In this document: positions 1 through 4,628 of the stretch, in pieces
How positions within the stretch are numbered: the first letter of the stretch is position 1
Layout of the letters: each line of letters starts with the position of its first letter
Source: Acidobacteriota bacterium
GTDB taxonomy: Bacteria > Acidobacteriota > Vicinamibacteria > Vicinamibacterales > 2-12-FULL-66-21
DNA length: 5,440 nt
NCBI GenBank assembly: GCA_020200195.1
Contig: JAIVJE010000374.1
Coordinates: 1-5,440 of the forward strand
Reading direction: 5' to 3'
Translations under genes and position numbers: made by a program
The notes under the pieces: model-generated
What the model was told of the DNA's origin: nothing
The model's input: the letters and a program-made list of their open reading frames with translations, nothing else
The model's database searches: none

Positions 1-1
1 G

Positions 2-310
2 GGCTTCTCGCATCTCTACGTCCTCTGGGTGTTCGACCGCGCCTCCGGGTACGACCTGCTCGCGACTCCTCCGACCTCGACGCGGGCGCATGGCGTGTTC
101 GCCACGCGTGCACCCCGGCGGCCGAACCCCATCGGTCTGACCGTCGTCACCCTTCTGCGCCGGGAGGGCGCCAAACTTCATGTGCGTGGTGTCGACATGC
201 TGGATGGGACACCGGTGCTGGACATCAAACCGTATCTGTCCAGCATCCCGGTCCAGGAGTTGCGGCGCGGGTGGCTGGACAGCGAATCGCTGATGCCACG
301 CGGTCAATGA
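2..310 (+). CDS. trmO: TrmO-type tRNA (N6-threonylcarbamoyladenosine37-N6)-methyltransferase, 3' end
   Basis: Only the last 102 codons are in the window; the reading frame is open from base 2 and ends at TGA 308-310. The visible part carries the hallmarks of the TrmO/UPF0066 (formerly TsaA-like) family: GFSHLYVLWVFDR near the left edge, then RAPRRPNPIGLTVV, and LDGTPVLDIKPYLSS, which contains the family's conserved DIKPY segment. Known members methylate the t6A base at position 37 of certain tRNAs using S-adenosylmethionine and act in the cytosol. The family is about 150-240 residues, so the N-terminal third or more is missing. It is on the opposite strand to uraD and converges with it across a 47-bp gap. 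Nothing connects it to purine breakdown; it marks the left border of the urate cluster. Family call is sure; the exact tRNA substrate is inferred. Confidence 0.93.
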   Translation, partial: GFSHLYVLWVFDRASGYDLLATPPTSTRAHGVFATRAPRRPNPIGLTVVTLLRREGAKLHVRGVDMLDGTPVLDIKPYLSSIPVQELRRGWLDSESLMPRGQ

Positions 311-357
311 CGGGCTGCTGCGGCTCTGCAGCGCGTCGCGCAGGGATTAAGGGAGCG

Positions 358-858
358 TCACACCGTCAGCAGCCGGAGCGCACAGATTCTCGCGTGCTCA
401 GCGGCGGCGACGCGAATCTCCGTGGCCGGATCGTTCTGCATCCGCGCGCGCAGCGACTCCAGCATCTCTTCCGCGGTCAGTCCCGTCGCGCAGATCAGGA
501 AGACGTAGCCGAAGCGGGCTTCGTACTCCCGGTTCGCCTTGGCGAGCGCCGCGAGCACGTCGTCGGCCGCCCCCTGCACGCCCGACTGTTCTCGCTGCGA
601 CAGATCGCGCGTCGTGGCGAAGCGGTCGCGCAGCGCATCGCGGTCGCCGATGCGGGGATGATGGCTGAACGCGTCGCGCCAGTCGTCTTCCGACAACGCA
701 AACCACTCTTCCCGCGCTGCCGCCAGAACCGCATTTGCCGTCCCGAACGGCCGCCGCGCACACATGCGCTCGACCCACTGTGGCGCGGCGCAACACGTCC
801 GTAGCCATTCGGCGGCCTCGTCCCCGGTCGCCGCGTCAATCCGGCGCCAGCGTTCCAT
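358..858 (-). CDS. uraD: OHCU decarboxylase (2-oxo-4-hydroxy-4-carboxy-5-ureidoimidazoline decarboxylase)
   Basis: The 166-residue protein is full length for the family. It should decarboxylate OHCU to (S)-allantoin, the third step of urate breakdown, giving a single stereoisomer that allantoinase can use. The signature HPRIGD is at residues 67-72, with the expected catalytic histidine at His67. A Ser-x-x-Glu-Gln segment (SQREQ, Glu90) supplies the second conserved acidic site. FGYVFLICATG and the C-terminal helix RMQNDPATEIRVAAAEHARI match the family's last two conserved blocks. No signal peptide or membrane segment is seen, so it is cytosolic. The ATG at 856-858 fits the family N-terminus (CCAAPQWVERMCARRPF follows as expected). 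It begins 23 bp before the end of alc in another frame, so translation is probably coupled to alc. No strong Shine-Dalgarno sequence is seen. Identification is confident. Confidence 0.95.
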   Translation of the reverse strand: MERWRRIDAATGDEAAEWLRTCCAAPQWVERMCARRPFGTANAVLAAAREEWFALSEDDWRDAFSHHPRIGDRDALRDRFATTRDLSQREQSGVQGAADDVLAALAKANREYEARFGYVFLICATGLTAEEMLESLRARMQNDPATEIRVAAAEHARICALRLLTV

Positions 859-1852
859 AGACCCGCAGGCGGCTGACGCCTCCGTCCGGAAAAATATTGA
901 GCCGGACGTGGGACGCGGGTCCGCCGGTGACCAGCTCGCTCGAGAAGTAATGACGGCGATCCGCCCGGAGCTTCGTGCGGGTCAACAGCTCGGTCCAGGC
1001 AGTAGAGGCGGCCACTTCGAGCCCGGCGCCCGGCGCAAAAATGGCGTCGAGCGATGCGCTCTCCGGATAGTTTCCCTTGAAATGATTCGTATCGATCTCG
1101 ACGCGCGTCACGATCCCCGGCGTGCCCAGACGGACAATCGCCCAGTCGTACCCGGGCCCGCGCCGCCGGCGCGTCTCCCAGCCATCCCCCATGTTGGCCG
1201 CCCGGCCGGGCATGATCACGTTGTCCTTGGCACCGAAGTGCATGTCGCTCGCCCCAAGCACAAGGCCGCCGTGCTCAATCGCGGCGAGATCCACCGGGCG
1301 ACCTGCACGGGCGACGCGCTCCCAGTCGACGACGGCGTCGCCATAGACGCGGAGCCGCGCCACACCGCCGTCCGGAAAAATGTTCAGCCGCACGTGCGTC
1401 CACGGGCGGTCGTCATCGACGGCAAAGAAATTATCCCCGTCGCCACGCAGCGGGGACTTCGCCAGTAGAGTGGTCCACGGCGCGCCTTCGATACCACACA
1501 GGACGCGCGACAGCGGCCGGGCGGTATCGACCGCATCGACTGAACAATGTGACGGATAGTTGCCAGTGAAATGACTCGTATCGACGTTGACGCCGCGAAT
1601 TCGTCCGCGCGTGCCGAGCGCGACGACACACCAGTCGTGGCCGACCGTGCGGCGTCGTCGGGACTCCCAACCGTCCATCCATTTGCCGCGCGAGGTGAAT
1701 CGTCCCGGAATGAATATCGCCGGCGCCGGCTTCAGCAGGTTCGACTTGGGCGCGAAGAACTCGTCGTTCGCGGCAATGGCGCGCGCGCCCAGCCGTTCCG
1801 ACGCGAGGTCCGCCAGAGTGGTGAACGAGGGGGTGCTATGATCGGCGCCCAC
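836..1852 (-). CDS. alc: Allantoicase (allantoate amidinohydrolase)
   Basis: The protein splits allantoate into urea and (S)-ureidoglycolate. It has two tandem allantoicase domains. Each half has a W-E-[ST]-R-R-R-R block (GWESRRRR, then GWETRRRR), a D-T-x-H-F-x-G-N-Y-P block and a closing HVRLNIFPDGGV, at about residues 153 and 315. The N-terminal block LASERLG...ANDEFFAPKSNLLKP is typical. I place the start at GTG 1852 (338 residues, normal family length). The protein there begins just before the conserved LADLASERLG, an AGGG lies 7 bases upstream, and it avoids overlapping the divergent uricase start. An in-frame GTG at 1897 would add 15 unremarkable residues (SASISSSRERQGRR) and overlap the uricase ATG at 1884. 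The gene is followed by overlapping uraD. Function is confident, the start less so. Confidence 0.93.
   Translation of the reverse strand: MGADHSTPSFTTLADLASERLGARAIAANDEFFAPKSNLLKPAPAIFIPGRFTSRGKWMDGWESRRRRTVGHDWCVVALGTRGRIRGVNVDTSHFTGNYPSHCSVDAVDTARPLSRVLCGIEGAPWTTLLAKSPLRGDGDNFFAVDDDRPWTHVRLNIFPDGGVARLRVYGDAVVDWERVARAGRPVDLAAIEHGGLVLGASDMHFGAKDNVIMPGRAANMGDGWETRRRRGPGYDWAIVRLGTPGIVTRVEIDTNHFKGNYPESASLDAIFAPGAGLEVAASTAWTELLTRTKLRADRRHYFSSELVTGGPASHVRLNIFPDGGVSRLRVYGTLAPD
1834..1842 (+). promoter_or_regulatory. Candidate extended -10 promoter for the uricase arm
   Basis: The bases TGCTATGAT form a TGn extension plus a TATGAT hexamer (1837-1842), one change from TATAAT. It stands out in a GC-rich stretch. 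I see no good -35 at 16-18 bp spacing, which is tolerated with an extended -10. Transcription would begin near 1849, leaving a leader of about 35 bases before the uricase ATG. The box lies inside the first codons of alc on the opposite strand, so the two arms share an overlapping control region. This is seen as a motif only; activity is inferred. Confidence 0.5.
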
Positions 1853-1859
1853 GCGGCGG

Positions 1860-1863
1860 CCCT
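1860..1863 (-). promoter_or_regulatory. Weak Shine-Dalgarno before the alc GTG
   Basis: On the minus strand AGGG (within GGCAGGG) sits 7 bases before the GTG at 1852. The alternative GTG at 1897 has only CCGTAGGCC-like sequence and no clear ribosome binding site. This favours the shorter allantoicase start, although the match is short in a GC-rich stretch. Confidence 0.35.
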
Positions 1864-1873
1864 GCCTTTCCCT

Positions 1874-1877
1874 GGAG
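1874..1877 (+). promoter_or_regulatory. Shine-Dalgarno for uricase
   Basis: GGAG lies 6 bases before the ATG at 1884, a normal spacing. It is the clearest ribosome binding site in the window and supports the chosen uricase start, which in turn gives the expected N-terminus with the YGK motif close to the start. Confidence 0.55.
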
Positions 1878-1883
1878 CTCGAG

Positions 1884-2720
1884 ATGCTGGCTGACACGGC
1901 CTACGGAAAATCCGGCGTCCGGCTGGTCCAGGTCATCCGGCGCGGCGACCGTCACGACTTGCGCGACTTCACGGTGGCCATCCGCTTCGAAGGCGCCTAC
2001 GACGAGTCGTACGTGACCGGAGACAACAGCGCCGTGCTGCCGACCGACACGATGAAGAACACCGTCTACGCCCTGGCGGCGCGCGGGCCGGTCGGCGAGC
2101 CGGAATCGTTCGGCCTGTCGCTCGCGCGACACTTCCTCGAGCGCAACCCGCCGCTGCGTCGAGCCACCATCGACATCGCTGAACATGCGTGGGGCCGCAT
2201 CTCGGTGGGCGACCGCGACGACGGACAGGCCTTCGTGCGGGATCGTCCGGATACGCGATCGGCGCGGATTGAGATGGACCGGGCGCAGATCCGCGTTTGT
2301 GCCGGCGTCACTGACCTGTCCATCCTGAAATCGTCGCACTCTGCCTTCGACCGGTTTCCGCGTGATGAGTACACCACGTTGCCAGAGACGCGCGATCGGC
2401 TGCTCGCCACGTCGCTCACGGCAACGTGGTGGTATCTCGAGCCCGACATCGACTTCGGGCCGGCCTGGCGTGTCGTTCGCCGGACGCTGCTCGAGGCGTT
2501 CGCCGAGCATCACAGCGAGTCCGTGCAGCACACGCTCCACGCGATGGGCCAGGCGGTGCTCGATTGTGTTCCCGCGGTCGCTGATATTCGTCTCGTCATG
2601 CCGAACAGGCATCATCTGCCGATCGATCTCTCCCGGTTTGGAATGGAGAATCGCAACGAGATCTTCGTGGCGACTGCTGAGCCATACGGCCTTATCGAAG
2701 CGACCGTCACACGTGCGTGA
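1884..2720 (+). CDS. uox: Urate oxidase (uricase)
   Basis: This 278-residue cofactor-free T-fold enzyme should oxidise urate with oxygen to 5-hydroxyisourate and hydrogen peroxide, the entry step of the cluster. Length is close to the usual value of about 280-310. Key residues are in place: Tyr7-Gly8-Lys9 (YGK, the catalytic lysine), Thr54-Asp55 in VLPTDTMKNTVY, the signature block SAFDRFPRDEYTTLPETRDR with Phe155 and Arg172, Gln at 215 or 223, and Asn241-Arg-His243 in MPNRHH. The second tunnelling-fold repeat ends in NRNEIFVATAEPYGLIEATV. No signal peptide or membrane segment is present. It starts 31 bp from the divergent alc GTG and is followed 27 bp later by allB on the same strand. The peroxide made would need a catalase, not seen here. 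The symbol is generic; bacteria use several names. Identification is very confident. Confidence 0.97.
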   Translation: MLADTAYGKSGVRLVQVIRRGDRHDLRDFTVAIRFEGAYDESYVTGDNSAVLPTDTMKNTVYALAARGPVGEPESFGLSLARHFLERNPPLRRATIDIAEHAWGRISVGDRDDGQAFVRDRPDTRSARIEMDRAQIRVCAGVTDLSILKSSHSAFDRFPRDEYTTLPETRDRLLATSLTATWWYLEPDIDFGPAWRVVRRTLLEAFAEHHSESVQHTLHAMGQAVLDCVPAVADIRLVMPNRHHLPIDLSRFGMENRNEIFVATAEPYGLIEATVTRA

Positions 2721-2729
2721 CCCCATGAT

Positions 2730-2735
2730 TATAGT
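2730..2735 (+). promoter_or_regulatory. Candidate -10 box just before allB
   Basis: TATAGT lies in an AT-richer patch (ATGATTATAGT) of the 27-bp gap between uricase and allB. It ends 12 bases before the allB ATG, so transcription from it would begin about 5-6 bases before the start codon, giving a near-leaderless message. No convincing -35 and no Shine-Dalgarno sequence are seen. It could be an internal operon promoter or chance. Confidence 0.3.
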
Positions 2736-2747
2736 GGCCGTCCCCCG

Positions 2748-4130
2748 ATGACGTCGCTCGTCGTGCGCAGCGAGCGTGCTGTCCTGCCGGACGGCGTGCG
2801 TCCCGCAGCGATTCATGTGCGGGACGGCAGGATCGCCGCCGTGGCCGCGTACGCCGAACGCGTCGCCGGCGTGCCCGAACTGAATGCCGGGGAGCTGGTC
2901 GTGCTGCCGGGGCTGGTGGACACACACGTGCACATCAACGATCCCGGCCGCGCGGACTGGGAAGGGTTCGAGCACGCGACGCGCGCAGCGGCCGCAGGCG
3001 GGGTCACCACATTGGTGGACATGCCGCTCAACAGCATTCCGTCCACGACGACCGCTCGGGCTCTGGAAGCCAAGCGCAGCGCCGCGGCCGGCCGGTGCCA
3101 TGTGGACGTCGGCTTCTGGGGCGGCGTAGTACCGGGGAACGCAGATGCGCTCGACGCGCTCGCGCACGGCGGCGTGCTCGGTTTCAAATGCTTCCTGTGT
3201 CCGTCGGGTGTGGATGAATTCGAACACGTGTCTGAGAAAGACCTGCGGGAAGCGATGCCGGTTCTCGCCAGGCTCGGCCTCCCACTGCTCGCGCACGCCG
3301 AATTCCCTGAGCTGCTCGGGGACGACGGCCGTGCAGGCGGCGCGGACCCGCGCGTATACGACACCTGGCTGCGTAGCCGCCCACCCAGGGCAGAGCAGGG
3401 CGCTATCGACATGCTCATTCGACTGTCGCGCGAGTTCGGCGCCCGCGTCCACATCGTGCATCTCGCCTCGGCCGACGCGATTGCTGCGCTGCGGGTATCC
3501 CGCGCCGCCGGCGCTGCCGTCACGGTCGAGACGTGCCCGCATTACCTGACGTTCGCGGCCGAGGAAATCCGTGACGGTGCGGTCGTCTTGAAATGCGCGC
3601 CGCCGATTCGCGGCCGCGGCCACCGGGAGGGTCTGTGGCAGGGGCTCGCACAGGGCGACATTGACCTGGTGGTCACCGATCACTCACCGGCGCCGCCGTC
3701 ACTCAAATGCGTGTCCACCGGCGATTTCCTGCGCGCGTGGGGCGGAATAGCCTCTTTGCAAATTGGATTGCCGGCGGTCTGGACGGCGGCGGCTGATCGA
3801 GGGTTTGCGATCGAGCGGCTCGCGCAATGGATGGCGGCCGCACCGGCTCGACTCGCGGGGATCGACCGATCGAAAGGTGCAATCGCTGCCGGACGCGACG
3901 CGGATCTCGTGATGGTCGATCCTGATGCGTACACGACGATCGACCCGCTGACGCTGCATCACCGGCATAAGATCACACCGTACGCCGGTATGCGGCTCCG
4001 AGGTCTGGTTCGGCGGACGCTGCTCAGGGGTACCACGATCTTTCACGAGGGTGACGTGAGCGCCGCGGCATCAGGGAGGTTCGTTAGGTGCCAAGCTTCG
4101 CCAGGTGCCGGGACGCTGAGGTCCGGCTGA
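2748..4130 (+). CDS. allB: Allantoinase (cyclic amidohydrolase)
   Basis: The 460-residue protein hydrolyses (S)-allantoin to allantoate. All binuclear metal ligands of the family are present: His60 and His62 in DTHVHINDPGR, the lysine to be carboxylated at Lys147 in FKCFL, His183 (LLAHAE), His238 (HIVHLAS) and Asp311 (TDHSP). The stretches DWEGFEHATRAAAAGGVTT and PLNSIPSTTT are characteristic of allantoinase rather than dihydropyrimidinase or dihydroorotase. The ATG at 2748 has no visible Shine-Dalgarno sequence but gives the normal N-terminal strand (LVVRSERAVLPDG). The gene follows uricase by 27 bp and is probably cotranscribed. Oddity: family-like sequence ends about GRFVR (residues 443-447). 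The last 13 residues (448-460) and the stop are encoded by repeat-like DNA, so a repeat seems to have replaced the original 3' end. All catalytic residues lie far upstream, so activity should be intact. Confidence 0.96.
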   Translation: MTSLVVRSERAVLPDGVRPAAIHVRDGRIAAVAAYAERVAGVPELNAGELVVLPGLVDTHVHINDPGRADWEGFEHATRAAAAGGVTTLVDMPLNSIPSTTTARALEAKRSAAAGRCHVDVGFWGGVVPGNADALDALAHGGVLGFKCFLCPSGVDEFEHVSEKDLREAMPVLARLGLPLLAHAEFPELLGDDGRAGGADPRVYDTWLRSRPPRAEQGAIDMLIRLSREFGARVHIVHLASADAIAALRVSRAAGAAVTVETCPHYLTFAAEEIRDGAVVLKCAPPIRGRGHREGLWQGLAQGDIDLVVTDHSPAPPSLKCVSTGDFLRAWGGIASLQIGLPAVWTAAADRGFAIERLAQWMAAAPARLAGIDRSKGAIAAGRDADLVMVDPDAYTTIDPLTLHHRHKITPYAGMRLRGLVRRTLLRGTTIFHEGDVSAAASGRFVRCQASPGAGTLRSG

Positions 4131-4146
4131 AGCCGGACACTACAAC
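4086..4146. repeat. Palindromic repeat element overlapping the allB 3' end
   Basis: The core GTCCGGCTGAAGCCGGAC (4121-4138) is a perfect inverted repeat, a 7-bp stem closing a TGAA loop (8 bp if the loop is reduced to GA). It is followed by ACTACAAC. Upstream, AGGTGCC occurs twice (4086-4092 and 4103-4109), which may belong to the same unit. The allB stop codon TGA (4128-4130) is in the loop. The arrangement resembles REP-like dispersed elements; I recall similar GTCCGGCTGAAGCCGGAC strings in Acidobacteriota-like genomes but cannot check this here. There is no T-tract, so it is not a standard intrinsic terminator, although the hairpin could stabilise or end transcripts. The left boundary is uncertain. 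Confidence 0.6.
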
Positions 4147-4166
4147 TGAGGACTCTTCACGGTGGC

Positions 4167-4184
4167 GTCCGGCTGAAGCGGGAC
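4167..4184. repeat. Degenerate second copy of the palindrome
   Basis: GTCCGGCTGAAGCGGGAC matches the core at 4121-4138 in 17 of 18 positions. The single change (C to G) breaks one pair of the stem. It lies 46 bp downstream in the same orientation and is followed by TCATATG instead of ACTACAAC. This looks like a decayed tandem copy and supports reading the pair as members of a repeat family rather than as a gene-specific terminator. Confidence 0.6.
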
Positions 4185-4204
4185 TCATATGCAAACTCGA
4201 TCGC

Positions 4205-4240
4205 TGAGCGCCCCATCTCCCGCGCCTGACGGGGCGTTCG
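4205..4240 (+). other. Hairpin candidate upstream of uraH
   Basis: TGAGCGCCCC (4205-4214) can pair with GGGGCGTTCG (4231-4240) around a 16-base loop: ten pairs including two G-U wobbles. The arm ends two bases before the -10-like TAGAAT. With no following T-tract it is a poor intrinsic terminator. It could be a transcript hairpin at the end of allB or an operator-like site covering the -35 region of uraH. In GC-rich DNA a chance stem of this size is quite possible. Confidence 0.25.
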
Positions 4241-4242
4241 AG

Positions 4243-4248
4243 TAGAAT
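4243..4248 (+). promoter_or_regulatory. Candidate -10 box for uraH
   Basis: TAGAAT differs from TATAAT at one position and ends 22 bases before the uraH ATG. No matching -35 hexamer is visible at 16-18 bp. Its position after the 140-bp gap, the largest between the plus-strand genes, makes a separate transcription start for uraH and the downstream gene plausible. Confidence 0.35.
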
Positions 4249-4270
4249 CCGCGGCGGGCCATTCACACCG

Positions 4271-4615
4271 ATGAGCGCCATCACGACCCACGTTCTCGAC
4301 ACCGCGCGGGGCGGACCGGCCGCAGGTGTCCCCGTCGTGCTCGAGCGCGGAGATGCCTCTGACGTGTGGCAGCTCGTGGGCCGTGGTGAAACGGATGATG
4401 ACGGTCGGCTGCGTACGCTGTCACCTGCGGATACGGAGCTGCCGCCCGGTGTTTACCGACTCATCTTCGACACCCGCAAGTACTTCGAGGCTCTCGGCAT
4501 CTCTTCCTTCTACCCGCGCATCGTCGTGGTGTTCGAGACGTCCGCGAATCAAGGGGACTTCCACGTGCCGCTGTTGCTGAATCCATTCGGATACACCACG
4601 TATCGCGGATCGTAA
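4271..4615 (+). CDS. uraH: 5-hydroxyisourate hydrolase (transthyretin-like)
   Basis: This 114-residue protein is the standard single-domain length of HIUase and should hydrolyse 5-hydroxyisourate to OHCU, feeding UraD. The catalytic set is complete: His7 in ITTHVLD, Arg46 in DGRLRTL, His98 in FHVPLLLNPFGYTTYRGS, and the C-terminal YRGS tetrapeptide (111-114) that separates HIUase from true transthyretin. No N-terminal extension or signal peptide is present, so it is cytosolic, unlike the periplasmic versions of some bacteria. The ATG at 4271 gives the typical start directly before the first strand; only a distant GGCGGG precedes it. The gene lies 140 bp after allB, beyond the palindromic repeats, and 13 bp before the CitE-like gene, so these two are probably cotranscribed. 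Identification is very confident. Confidence 0.97.
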   Translation: MSAITTHVLDTARGGPAAGVPVVLERGDASDVWQLVGRGETDDDGRLRTLSPADTELPPGVYRLIFDTRKYFEALGISSFYPRIVVVFETSANQGDFHVPLLLNPFGYTTYRGS

Positions 4616-4628
4616 TCAGAACACTCAC

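Noticed and set aside
311..357. Possible terminator between trmO and uraD: GCTGC (317-321) with GCAGC (328-332).
   Set aside because: Only five pairs with a six-base loop and no T-tract on either strand; not distinguishable from chance in this GC-rich gap.
764..1468. A 234-codon plus-strand open frame across uraD and alc.
   Set aside because: It is antisense to two well-supported genes, has a low-complexity Arg/Pro/Ala composition and no recognisable motif.
1874..1883. Overlapping palindromes GAGCTC and CTCGAG just before the uricase ATG as a regulator site.
   Set aside because: Six-base palindromes are too short to support an operator, and the GGAG is better explained as the ribosome binding site.
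1836..3683. A 615-codon open frame on the minus strand, antisense to uricase and most of allB.
   Set aside because: Both plus-strand genes are unmistakable enzymes with complete motifs. The antisense translation is rich in Arg, His and Gly without any recognisable domain, as expected for a shadow frame in GC-rich DNA.
2748..4130. Reading the amidohydrolase as dihydropyrimidinase, dihydroorotase or hydantoinase.
   Set aside because: The DPGRxxWEGF and NSIPSTT motifs and the uricolytic context are specific to allantoinase.
4084..4302. A 72-codon minus-strand open frame covering the repeats and the uraH start (contains VVVSGFSRTSASRHLAKLGT).
   Set aside because: It is a translation of the palindromic repeat and flanks and runs into the uraH start. 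I recall similar peptides as spurious predictions from dispersed repeats.
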